Assembly: GCA_018971365.1 (NCBI GenBank)
Contig: JAGXAZ010000008.1
Coordinates: 1-32,920, forward strand
Direction of reading: 5' to 3'
Length of the DNA stretch: 32,920 bases
DNA from: Gammaproteobacteria bacterium
Lineage (GTDB): Bacteria > Pseudomonadota > Gammaproteobacteria > Natronospirales > REEB76
Below the pieces are notes generated by a model. It was not told the DNA's origin and did not search any database. It was given only the letters and a program-made list of their open reading frames with translations. Positions within the stretch are counted from its first letter, which is position 1. Each line of letters opens with the position of its first letter. The position numbers and the translations under genes are program-made. Of this stretch, positions 1 to 9,051 are shown one piece after another.

Positions 1-479
1 ATCACGAATTTCACCTGATCCTGCGCATGCAGCACGGCCAAGTTGATGTACAGGTTGCGCGCAGATTCTCCCGAGCCGGGAGTTTTCAGGTCCATGACGC
101 GCACTACGCGTGCATCAATGCCCGCAATCGACAAGGCGCCGCCGGTTTCAATGGACACCCGGTAGCCGGCATCGCAAAGTCGCGTGAGCAACCCCAGGCA
201 GTTCGGCTGCGCCAGCGGTTCCCCGCCCGTGACGGTGACGAACTCCGGCCGATATTGCGCCACGTCTTTCAGGATCGCATCGAAGCTGCGCCACTCACCG
301 CCGTGGAACGCATAAGCGGTATCGCAGTACTGGCAACGCAGCGGACAACCGGTGAGCCTGACGAACACCGTCGGCCAACCGACGCTGTCCGCTTCGCCCT
401 GGATGGAATGGAAAATCTCGGTGATCCGCAAACGCTCGGTCACCGGCAGATCGTCGCGGCGCATACTTGCCGAATTCAT
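1..479 (-). CDS. queE: 7-carboxy-7-deazaguanine synthase QueE, 3' end truncated by window edge
   Basis: Minus-strand translation from the ATG at 479: MNSASMRRDDLPVTERLRITEIFHSIQGEADSVGWPTVFVRLTGCPLRCQYCDTAYAFHGGEW...VTGGEPLAQ; radical-SAM CxxxCxxC-like cluster motif and QueE-type FHSIQGE; located just after cpoB. Confidence 0.9.
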   Translation of the reverse strand, partial: MNSASMRRDDLPVTERLRITEIFHSIQGEADSVGWPTVFVRLTGCPLRCQYCDTAYAFHGGEWRSFDAILKDVAQYRPEFVTVTGGEPLAQPNCLGLLTRLCDAGYRVSIETGGALSIAGIDARVVRVMDLKTPGSGESARNLYINLAVLHAQDQVKFV

Positions 480-496
480 GCGAGCGGAACTCAGCG

Positions 497-1291
497 TCAG
501 TGACCCTCTTTGCGCATGCGATCCAGGCGCTGGCGTGCAAGTTTCGCCGCGCTGCTTTTGGGGTACTGCCGCAGGACGTTCTGCAGGGTTTTGCGCGCGA
601 CGCTGAACTTGCCGAGTTCGTATTGCGAATATCCCAGCTTGAGCAGCGCATCCGGCGCCTTGTTGGAATCCGGATAGCCCTGCACCACAGCCTGATAGTT
701 CACTACGGCACCCTGGAAATCGCTCATCTGGTAATGCGCCTCACCCATCCAGAACTCCGCATTCGGCACCAGCGGACTTTGCGGATACTGCTGAATGAAA
801 TTGGTGAATCCATTGATCGCATCCTGATAGCGGCCCTGTTTCAGCAGGCTGAAATTCTGCTGGTAGGCCACTTGGTCACCGCCGGCGGCAGCGGATGCCG
901 TACCCGCAGTCGGTACCGGCGCCGCACTGCTCGCGGCGGTCGCTCCAGTGCCCACGCTCAGCTCAAGCTTCTGCAAGCGCTTGTCGAGATCCGAATACAA
1001 ATCCCGCTGTTGTTTGACGCTGAGTTGCTGATCGTGCTGCAGCACCTGGACATCTCCACGCAGTTCGTTGACCTGCTGCTGCAGGCTTTCCTGGTTCTGC
1101 GACAGATTCACCAGACTCTGATTGTTGAATATCTGATCGAGCCGACCAACGCGTGTCTCCAGTTGCTGCTGGCGCGCCAGCAACTGCTGCTGCCGGATGT
1201 ACACCGGATCGTCCGGCCGCACCGTCATGCAGCCGACCAGCAGCACGGCCGGCACCGCGAGTACGCACGCGCGGATACCAAGCGCTTTCAT
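497..1291 (-). CDS. cpoB: Tol-Pal system coiled-coil/TPR protein CpoB (YbgF)
   Basis: 264 aa ORF; signal peptide, coiled-coil Q-rich N-terminal part, C-terminal TPR (YQQNFSLLKQGRYQDAINGFTNFIQQYPQSPLVPNAEFWMGEAHYQ); 4-bp ATGA overlap with pal. Confidence 0.92.
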   Translation of the reverse strand: MKALGIRACVLAVPAVLLVGCMTVRPDDPVYIRQQQLLARQQQLETRVGRLDQIFNNQSLVNLSQNQESLQQQVNELRGDVQVLQHDQQLSVKQQRDLYSDLDKRLQKLELSVGTGATAASSAAPVPTAGTASAAAGGDQVAYQQNFSLLKQGRYQDAINGFTNFIQQYPQSPLVPNAEFWMGEAHYQMSDFQGAVVNYQAVVQGYPDSNKAPDALLKLGYSQYELGKFSVARKTLQNVLRQYPKSSAAKLARQRLDRMRKEGH

Positions 1292-1815
1292 TGCGTCAGG
1301 TACACCAGCACCGCCCGCCGGTTCAGGTGCCAGCAGGCTTCGTCATGTTCATGGCACACGGCATGCGCTTCGCCATAACTCACGGTGCTCAACTGGTTGG
1401 GATTGACGCCCTGGAACAGCAGGAAGCGGCGTACCGATTGTGCACGGCGGTCACCGAGGGCAATGTTGTATTCCCAAGTACCGCGCTCGTCGGTATAGCC
1501 CTCGATCCGCACTCTGGCTTCGGGGTGCGCCATCAGGTATTTGGCGTGCGCCGTCAGTAAGTCCAGATACTCGGGTTTGATGTTGCTCTTGTCAAAATCG
1601 AAATACACGGTCTTCTGGTAAAGGATATTGTTCGGGTCGTCCAAAGGACTGAGCGTGGTTTGCGGCGGAGCCACGGCGGTCGTCGTGGTGGGCGCGGTGC
1701 TGGCAGGCGGCGCGGTGACCGCCGGCGGTGCCGGCACGGGTTTCACGGTCTTGGCGCAACCGGCAAGCACCAACGCCACCGCCAAAATCAACGAAGCGTA
1801 TCGTTCCATCTTCAT
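1288..1815 (-). CDS. pal: Peptidoglycan-associated lipoprotein Pal
   Basis: MKMERYASLILAVALVLAGC lipobox, OmpA-like domain VYFDFDKSNIKPEYLDLL...RVRIEGYTDERGTWEYNIALGDRRAQSV; start placed at the signal peptide with upstream AGAGG. Confidence 0.95.
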   Translation of the reverse strand: MKMERYASLILAVALVLAGCAKTVKPVPAPPAVTAPPASTAPTTTTAVAPPQTTLSPLDDPNNILYQKTVYFDFDKSNIKPEYLDLLTAHAKYLMAHPEARVRIEGYTDERGTWEYNIALGDRRAQSVRRFLLFQGVNPNQLSTVSYGEAHAVCHEHDEACWHLNRRAVLVYLTQ

Positions 1816-1882
1816 AATTGTGCCTCTGCAAAGAAAATATGGTGATGCAAAAAAGCGCTCGGACCACTCCCCCGCCTGCTTA

Positions 1883-2226
1883 CTATTGTGACAGGAATAG
1901 ACGGTAAACGGGAGTGTGCCTGCTCGCCGCGGGTGGAGATTGCGACCGTCACTCGCCAAGTGGGCCGTCTTCCCCAATGTCCACGGAAACCCGCATGGCC
2001 GCGATAATGCACGCCGCGGCGGATGATTACGTTGCCCCCTGGAAGAAACCCAGCACCTTGTCCGCGTCACCACAAACAGGGCTCCGCGGCCGGGAATGCC
2101 GGGTTTAACGCTGGCATTGCGCAAACCCCATGTCTCACTATGCGCCGCCGCGAGCGTGTTGCCGTCCGCCGACACCCTGGCCCGAGCAGCGACGCCGGCG
2201 TCAAACGTAGCGCGCTCCGGTGTCAC
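1883..2226 (-). pseudogene. Decayed 5'-truncated duplicate of the tolB 3' end (psi-tolB)
   Basis: Minus-strand frame 1 reads TPERATFDAGVAARARVSADGNTLAAAHSETWGL, matching intact TolB [34 protein letters not shown]. The 3' end in another frame reads HTPVYRLFLSQ* at 1883 versus HAPVWGPFLSQ* in intact tolB. The frame change implies frameshift decay. Weaker similarity may extend to about 2440. Confidence 0.85.
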
Positions 2227-2459
2227 GCCCGCACTGCTACCATCGTCACGATTGCACGTGACTCTAAGGGCGCATGCATGCAGAAGCTGCTGCCATGGTT
2301 GACCTCCGCCGTCAGCGCGCGTCAGCCGGACACTTCAAGACGCTGATAGCACATGCGTGGAAGATCTCGTGTGATGGCAAAACTGGCAATCTTGTCGCCG
2401 CATCGCCGTCACACGATCTGAATCCGTCACGTGGTCATGCTACCCGTCGGCCCCGCCAT

Positions 2460-5400
2460 TTAATCCGTACCAAGCAGTACGGCAGCCGGCAAGGGACTCA
2501 ACAGCCGGGCGGCGATGAACTCGTCGCTTTGACACTTGCGTCCGGTAAAAAGTTCGCGCCAGGTTCGCGTTTTCGAATCTTCCACGACGCAGCGTGTATC
2601 CCCCCACGATGCGGCGGCAAGCGCGCACCGGTCGCCATCCATCAGACCGGGAGACACGCGGGCGACGAAGACGCGTACCGCCGTGCCCGCATGCGCGCGC
2701 TCGAAGGCCAGCACCTCCCCGGCGCGCGGTCCTTGCATCGCCAGGGATTGGTAGCTTGTGCCTGTAAACACCTGCGGATAACGGCGGCGAAGGGCGAGAA
2801 GGCACGCCAAGATATAAAGTTTGACGCGGCCGTCGGGCCACGCGTGCAGCAGCCCGTGAACCGGCGGCGTCGAATTTATCGGACGATCGCCCTGCGCCGA
2901 GGAAAACTCAGCCAGCAGGCGCTCACGCAGAACGAAATCCACCGCCCGACGGTTGTCCGGATCCACCAGCGTGAAATCCCAGAGTTCGCTGCCCTGATAA
3001 ACGTCGGGCACGCCGGGCGCCGTGCACTTGAGCGTGAGCGCGGCGAGACCGGCCAACGCTCCGCTGCGAGCGACGGCGCCTGCAAAGGGCAAAAAACCGC
3101 GCTGAAACTCCCCGCCCCGCGCCGGATCAAGCAAAGCCTCCGCATAGTCGCCGACGACCGCCTCGTATCGGATGTCGGGTGCGAGCCAGGAGGAACGCAG
3201 CTTGCCCTCGCGCAGCGCCTTAGTCAGATATTCACGGAGCCGTGCCGAGAATTCCGCGCACCTCTCCGCATCCGGCGGTGCATCGGCGGGCGGCGGCCAG
3301 ATGGCGAGCAGAGTCTGCCAGACCAGGTATTCGTCCGCGGGATGCAGCCCGGCGGGACGCATACGGGCAGCGGCGGCGCGCAGCCTCGGAACGAGTGCCT
3401 GCCAGTCCTGTGCGTGGGCTGCAAGCATGGCGAGGCGCAGACGCGCGTCCTCGCCGCGCTTGGTGTCATGCGTGGTGCTTGCATTCAGCGCCGCCGGCCA
3501 GTCGCGTGCGCGCCGGCGCATGCGGGCGTGAACATCCTCGGCCGTGATCGCGGCGACGCGCGGATCGCCGCCAACCTCATTCAGGGCGAGCAGCCCGAAA
3601 TCGCGGTAAAAAGCCGTGTCTTCGAGCCCCTTGGCCATCGCGGTGGCGGCGAGCTGCCAGAGGTGCGCCACGCCGTCGCGAAGTGGAGCCGGAAGCCGCG
3701 CGGTTTCCTCGTCCCGCAGCGCCAGTAGTTGCACGAGCCATGTGCGCGCCGGCGCGTCGCCGATCGCAGCCGCCGCGCGTGCGACGATCGCCTCCTGTGC
3801 GGCGCGGGCGGCGGGCGGCGCATCGGCATAAGCACGGTACACGGGCAGCGCGATCACGAAAGCGGTTAGAGCTTCGCGCAGCCGCTCCGGCGCCACCGGT
3901 GCGCGTGCTGCGAGCGCCGCGACGATGCGATCCAGCATCGGCGCAAACAATTCCGTGACGGCCTCGCATTTGGCCCCTACCAGCGCCTCGGTAAAGGGCC
4001 GCGCATCGGGCACAAACGCGCCCCACAGTGCGCGCAGCCGGTCGGCGCCCGCGGCAGGCACGAACACCCGGGTCACGGTGTTGAGGAACTCGTAACCCGT
4101 CGTGCCGGCAACCGGCCAAGGACAAAGGGCCTCGTCCGCGGCGAGAATTTTCTCCACCCACAGGGGTGCGCCGCCCTGCGCCGCAGCCAATTCGTGCAAG
4201 GTCTCGAGATAGCGGCCCGGCGCCGCGAGCCCATCCACGTGATCGAGCCTGAGCCCCGCTACCCCGTCCATGGCAAGCAGGCTGCGGATGCCGGCGTGCA
4301 CCGCAGCGAAGACCACCGGACGCTCCATGCGCAGGGCCGCGAGATCGGTGATGTCGAAGAAGCGGCGGTAATTGATTTCCTGCGGCCCGCGGCGCCAGTG
4401 CACCGGCCGCCAGACCTGCCGTTCGAGGAGCCGTGCGACGCGGTTTGCGTCATCCGAAATCGCGGCGGCGGCCGCGTCCAGCGCGTCCGCTATGGGGACG
4501 TGTTCAGCGAGCGTGGCAAGTTCGGCCTCAAGGGCAAGTCCGGCGGCACGCCTCGTCTCCGTCGCCGACGTGGCAAGTGCGCGCAGGCGGCGTGCAAGCT
4601 CGGTAAGACGGGTGGCTTCCGGCGCCCCGATGCGGAGCCCGGCCAGCCGGACGAGTCCCGCGGTTGAAGCCGGCGCGAGCGGCAGGCGATGGGAAAAATA
4701 CGTAGCGCAAAATCGGCCCGAGGGTTCGAAATTCACCCGGATTTCGCCGCGGGCGAGCACGGTTTCGAGAGGTGCGCCGAGTATCGGCAGCGTCAGACGG
4801 CCGACTTCCGCCGACCAGTCCACGTCGAAGCTCGCATCATGCACTGAGGCGTGGCCCCATTCGAGGAGGTCCATCCACCAGGGATTGGCGGCATCCGCAC
4901 CCATGTGATTGGGTACAAAATCAATGATGGCCTGCATCTTCGCCAGCCTCAGCACGTGCAACAGCGCGGCAAACTCTCCGGGCCCGCCGCGATCCGCGTC
5001 CAGCCGGGCGGGATCGGTCATATCGTAGCCGTGCGCGCTGCCCGGCACGGCGCTCATCACGGGCGAGAGGTAAAGATGACTCACGCCGAGGCGCGCAAGG
5101 TAGGGCACGATCGCGGCCGCCTGCCGGAACCCGAACTGCTTGTTTAACTGCAAGCGATAAGTCGCGATAAGTGCGGATCGCGGGAGCGGCGCCGGTTTGC
5201 CGCGTTCCTGCTGCACGCCACGCAGTACTTCGATGAAGCGGGGATCGCTCAGCCACTGCGGCCAGGGGGGAAGGCGGCGGCGACACCAGTTGGGCTCCTC
5301 ATCTGTTGTGCCCGGCACGTTAACCGGATCCGCGATGCCGAGCGCGTCCTCGGGCTGAATCGCGAGCAACCGGCTCGGGGTGCGCGCAAGCCAGCGGTAC

Positions 5401-7262
5401 ACGGCGGCGGCCGGCGGCTCGGCCTCGGCTCCCGGCAACCCGGCGCGCCGCAGGCACTCGCGGAGTACCGCGCGCTCCCCGGGCCGCGCAGCGTGTGCCG
5501 CCTCACGTGCCTCGGTTGAGGGCCACAACCCGAGCCGGTCCGTGCGCGCGAGATCTGCCCCGGCCCACCAGCCGGCGAGAGGTGGCAGGTCGTGAGTGCC
5601 GGCCATCGTGAGCGCCTCACGCGGATAGTCTTCAGGAGCCCGCGGCTGTCCGGTTTCTCCGCGCTCGAAATACAGCAAACGCAGCGAGAGAATACCGCGC
5701 GCCGCGAGCTGGTTTCGCAGTCCCTCGGGCACCGTGCCGAGGTCCTCGCCGATGACCAGGCAGTGCGCACGATGACTTTCGAGCACAATCGCAGCGAGCA
5801 ACGGCTCCAGCGGGTAGCGCAGGTAGGTGCCCTCTACCGGCTCCACTCCGGGTGGAATCACGAACAGCCGATTGAGCCCGAGCACGTGATCGAGGCGCAG
5901 CGCGCCGGCGTGACGCATATTGGCGCGCAGCAGCTCAATGAATGGCGTGAGCCGCCGCACGCATAGACGCCGCGGATGCAGCGGCGGGAATCCCCAGTTC
6001 TGTCCCCGAGGATTGAGCGGATCGGGCGGCGCGCCGACCGCAAGCCCCATCGCAAAATCCTTGCCACCGGCCCAGACTTCGGCACCCGCGGGATCAGCGC
6101 CGAGCGCGAGATCGCGATAAAACCCCAAACCGAGGCCACCCGCGCGGGCACGCCCGGCTGCCGCCGCAAGCTGCTCGGCCGCCTGCCACTGCAGCCAGAG
6201 AAAGAAATCGCAGACTTCCCGCCGCTCCGCGATGAAACGTTCAAGCGCCGAGGATTCTGGCGCGCGCAACGCCGCCGGCCAGTGACGAAAATCCGCACCG
6301 AACTCGGCGGCGACGGTTTCGTGCCGCGCCCAGGCTGCGATTCCCGCAGACGGTTGCCCACAGAACGCGGCGAAGGCCGGATCGCCGCCCGCGGCCCGAA
6401 AGTTCGCAAAGGCCTCGCGCGCAATGCGGAGTTTCAGCTTTGTCACCGCCGGATAGTCAATCCGCGGCTGGGCGTTGAGTGCGGCGATGCGCGCGGCGCA
6501 GGCCGGACTTGCAAGCCGTTCACGCAACGGTGCGTTCAAGCCCGGCAGCGAGCGCACGTCCAGATACAACGGATTGAGTGCAAGGCGCGAACTTGGCGAA
6601 TAAGGGCTCGCCTGCCCCGGTGCGGCCAGGAACGGCGCATGCAGCGGATTGAGTCCCAGAATGGTCGCGCCCATCGCGCCCGCAGCCTCGCCGAGACCGG
6701 CGAGATCGCCGAAATCGCCGAGGCCAATGCTCGCCGGCCCAAGCTGTTCGTAGAGCTGGATTGCAAACCCGTAGCCACGCAGCGGAGTCTCCGGCCACCA
6801 AGCCCGGGCCGGCGCGCGTATGAGCAGGGTCTCGCTTGTGTTTACGCCGGCCCGTACAGAAACGCGGTAATAACCGGGTGCGAGCGGCGGAAGCATGAGC
6901 ACCCGCTCCGTGCCGCGGTCCTCGAGATCGGCGATTGCGCATGCGCCAGCGGCCTCCCGCGCTTCACCCGTGAGCCGCCATTCGAGCCGGCTTCCGGCAA
7001 GCGCCGCCGGATTCAGGGCGAGACGCGGGGGCGCCGGTTCGAAACTCGCGGCGACCGCGGGCGCCGGTTCACGGGCGTATTCTGCTTCGAGCGCGACGAG
7101 CGCATCCGCCGCCCCGCTGCCGTCCACAGCGTAACCGAGCCCCTCGAGCAGGGCCTTTAGCGTGACCGGCGTTGCCTCGTGGCGGGTGCCGGCGATGTCG
7201 GTATAGGCGGTCGCGAGGCCGACGGCCGCAGCCAGTTCTTCGAGCCGCTGCGGTTCATTCAT
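2460..7262 (-). CDS. Fusion protein: 4-alpha-glucanotransferase (MalQ, N-terminal about 690 aa) + malto-oligosyltrehalose synthase (TreY, C-terminal about 910 aa)
   Basis: 1600 aa continuous ORF. MalQ part: ALRLDHVLGLNRLFVIPPG, VIGEDLGTVP. TreY part starts near SALIATYRLQLNKQFGFRQAAAIVPYLARLGVSHLYLSP, with GLRLDHVDGLAAPGRYLETL and TTGYEFLN. No internal stop. Confidence 0.93.
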   Translation of the reverse strand: MNEPQRLEELAAAVGLATAYTDIAGTRHEATPVTLKALLEGLGYAVDGSGAADALVALEAEYAREPAPAVAASFEPAPPRLALNPAALAGSRLEWRLTGEAREAAGACAIADLEDRGTERVLMLPPLAPGYYRVSVRAGVNTSETLLIRAPARAWWPETPLRGYGFAIQLYEQLGPASIGLGDFGDLAGLGEAAGAMGATILGLNPLHAPFLAAPGQASPYSPSSRLALNPLYLDVRSLPGLNAPLRERLASPACAARIAALNAQPRIDYPAVTKLKLRIAREAFANFRAAGGDPAFAAFCGQPSAGIAAWARHETVAAEFGADFRHWPAALRAPESSALERFIAERREVCDFFLWLQWQAAEQLAAAAGRARAGGLGLGFYRDLALGADPAGAEVWAGGKDFAMGLAVGAPPDPLNPRGQNWGFPPLHPRRLCVRRLTPFIELLRANMRHAGALRLDHVLGLNRLFVIPPGVEPVEGTYLRYPLEPLLAAIVLESHRAHCLVIGEDLGTVPEGLRNQLAARGILSLRLLYFERGETGQPRAPEDYPREALTMAGTHDLPPLAGWWAGADLARTDRLGLWPSTEAREAAHAARPGERAVLRECLRRAGLPGAEAEPPAAAVYRWLARTPSRLLAIQPEDALGIADPVNVPGTTDEEPNWCRRRLPPWPQWLSDPRFIEVLRGVQQERGKPAPLPRSALIATYRLQLNKQFGFRQAAAIVPYLARLGVSHLYLSPVMSAVPGSAHGYDMTDPARLDADRGGPGEFAALLHVLRLAKMQAIIDFVPNHMGADAANPWWMDLLEWGHASVHDASFDVDWSAEVGRLTLPILGAPLETVLARGEIRVNFEPSGRFCATYFSHRLPLAPASTAGLVRLAGLRIGAPEATRLTELARRLRALATSATETRRAAGLALEAELATLAEHVPIADALDAAAAAISDDANRVARLLERQVWRPVHWRRGPQEINYRRFFDITDLAALRMERPVVFAAVHAGIRSLLAMDGVAGLRLDHVDGLAAPGRYLETLHELAAAQGGAPLWVEKILAADEALCPWPVAGTTGYEFLNTVTRVFVPAAGADRLRALWGAFVPDARPFTEALVGAKCEAVTELFAPMLDRIVAALAARAPVAPERLREALTAFVIALPVYRAYADAPPAARAAQEAIVARAAAAIGDAPARTWLVQLLALRDEETARLPAPLRDGVAHLWQLAATAMAKGLEDTAFYRDFGLLALNEVGGDPRVAAITAEDVHARMRRRARDWPAALNASTTHDTKRGEDARLRLAMLAAHAQDWQALVPRLRAAAARMRPAGLHPADEYLVWQTLLAIWPPPADAPPDAERCAEFSARLREYLTKALREGKLRSSWLAPDIRYEAVVGDYAEALLDPARGGEFQRGFLPFAGAVARSGALAGLAALTLKCTAPGVPDVYQGSELWDFTLVDPDNRRAVDFVLRERLLAEFSSAQGDRPINSTPPVHGLLHAWPDGRVKLYILACLLALRRRYPQVFTGTSYQSLAMQGPRAGEVLAFERAHAGTAVRVFVARVSPGLMDGDRCALAAASWGDTRCVVEDSKTRTWRELFTGRKCQSDEFIAARLLSPLPAAVLLGTD

Positions 7263-9051
7263 CGAGCACGACCCGGACCGACCAGGCGGGCAACGTGGCC
7301 TCCGCGCTCACGGGCTGCGCATAGACGAGCCGGCCCGCCGTGGCCGGCGCCGCGAGCGGCATCGCGCCCAGATTCGCCGCCACCTGCCACTGCCCGCCGC
7401 CGGCAAGCGGCCAGGCGACCGCGAACACCGCTGTATCGAGCATTTTCCTGCGGCCGCTCGCAAGACCTGCGAGTCGGGGTACGAGTTCGCGTCGCCGGCA
7501 GGCGATCAAATTGGACAGAAATGCAAGCCACTCGCCGTGCCGCGGCTCACGGGTTTCGGGCCAAACAAGCCGCGAACGCACAAAGGTTTCATCAACGTTT
7601 GGATCGGGAATATCCGCGCGCGAGCGCGGATCGCGAAAGCCGGCGAAGCGGGCGAATTCCGCGCGCCGGCCCGAGCGTACGGCCGAGGCCAGTTCCCCCG
7701 TATAATCGCAAAAATAAAGAAACGGGGTCCCTGCCGCCCACTCTTCGCCCATGAAAAGCAACGGCACGGATGGCGACAGGAACAGCAGGGCATATAACGC
7801 GCGCAAACGCTCGGGCGGCGCGAGCGCCGTCAGGCGTTCGCCGTAAGCACGGTTGCCGATCTGATCATGGTTTTGCAAAAAGTTGACGAACGCGAGCGGT
7901 GGCAAGTGCGCGCTGCGTTCGCCGCGCGGCCGGTTGCGGTAAGCGGAATGCTCCCCCTGATAAACAAAGCCCTCGGCCAGCGCCCGTGCGAGTGCCGCCG
8001 CCGGTTGTCCGGCATAGTCCGCGTAATAGCCGTCGCCCTCGCCGGTGGCAAGAACGTGCGCGGCATGGTGGAAATCGTCGTTCCACTGCGCGGTGCAGCG
8101 CCGCGGCTTGCCGGCCGCATCGCGTTCCAGATAACGCGCCGCATTGTCGTCGTTTTCCAGCACCAGATGCACATGACGATCCGTAATCCTTTCGCGCACC
8201 GTCTCCGCGATTTCCGTCAGGATGTGCACGGGGCTCGGGTCGCGGATTTGGTCCACCGCATCGAAGCGCAGTCCGTCGAAGCGGTACTCTTCCAGCCAAT
8301 ACAGCGCGTTATGGATGAAGAACTCGCGCACTTCGCGGCGCGTGAAATCAATCGCCTCACCCCAGGGCGTGTGATGACACACGGTGAAAAAGTCCGGCGC
8401 GTAACGCGCCAGATAATTTCCGCTCGGGCCGAAGTGGTTGTAAACGACGTCGAGAAATATCATCAGCCCGCGTGCGTGCGCGGCGTCAATCAGATGTTTG
8501 AGGTCATCGGGTCGGCCGTAGGCGGCAGCCGGCGCGAACGGCAGCACGCCGTCGTAACCCCAGTTGCGGCTCCCGGCAAAGTCACTCAACGGCATCAGTT
8601 CCAGCGCCGTCACGCCGAGTGCGGCGAGATGCTCGATGCGGCCGCGCGCGCCGTCGTAATTGCCCGCGGGTGTGAACGCACCGAGATGCACTTCATAAAT
8701 CACGGCCTCAGCCCACGGCCGCCCCCGCCAATCGGTGCTGGTCCAAGCATAGGCGCGCGGATCTATCACCTCGCTCGCACCGTGCGCATCAGCAGGCTGA
8801 AGCCGCGAGGCCGGATCAGGCACCCGCCCACCGTCGCCGAGTACATAGCGGTAACGGCTGCCGGCGCGGGCCTCCGCCGTGGTGCACTCGAACCAGCCTC
8901 CGTCGCCGGCGGTCATCGGCAGGAGACGCTGGTCTTCGTCTTCGAGCAGTACACCGATATGCTTCTCGCCCGGGGCCCAGAGCCTGAAGCGCACGCCGTT
9001 TTCCGTTAATTGTGCTCCCCACGGTGCAGCGTATGAATAATGCAGCGTCAT
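7255..9051 (-). CDS. treZ: Malto-oligosyltrehalose trehalohydrolase TreZ
   Basis: 598 aa; GVRFRLWAPGEKHIGVLLED, VIYEVHLGAFTPAGNYDGA, LRFDAVDQIRDPS, LVLENDDN, FLQNHDQIGNRAYGERL; overlaps malQ-treY by 8 bp. Confidence 0.93.
   Translation of the reverse strand: MTLHYSYAAPWGAQLTENGVRFRLWAPGEKHIGVLLEDEDQRLLPMTAGDGGWFECTTAEARAGSRYRYVLGDGGRVPDPASRLQPADAHGASEVIDPRAYAWTSTDWRGRPWAEAVIYEVHLGAFTPAGNYDGARGRIEHLAALGVTALELMPLSDFAGSRNWGYDGVLPFAPAAAYGRPDDLKHLIDAAHARGLMIFLDVVYNHFGPSGNYLARYAPDFFTVCHHTPWGEAIDFTRREVREFFIHNALYWLEEYRFDGLRFDAVDQIRDPSPVHILTEIAETVRERITDRHVHLVLENDDNAARYLERDAAGKPRRCTAQWNDDFHHAAHVLATGEGDGYYADYAGQPAAALARALAEGFVYQGEHSAYRNRPRGERSAHLPPLAFVNFLQNHDQIGNRAYGERLTALAPPERLRALYALLFLSPSVPLLFMGEEWAAGTPFLYFCDYTGELASAVRSGRRAEFARFAGFRDPRSRADIPDPNVDETFVRSRLVWPETREPRHGEWLAFLSNLIACRRRELVPRLAGLASGRRKMLDTAVFAVAWPLAGGGQWQVAANLGAMPLAAPATAGRLVYAQPVSAEATLPAWSVRVVLDE

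Noticed and set aside
1288-2226. 312-aa ORF reading through into pal
   Set aside because: The N-terminal extension is the tolB relic that happens to be open in the pal frame; the Pal lipoprotein signal and RBS place the true start at 1815.
2274-3728. 484-aa plus-strand ORF (and similar long plus-strand ORFs at 5976-7160, 7867-9009, 9402-10811, 13906-15387)
   Set aside because: Arg/Ala/Gly-rich antisense translations of well-supported GH13 genes; typical GC-rich artefacts.
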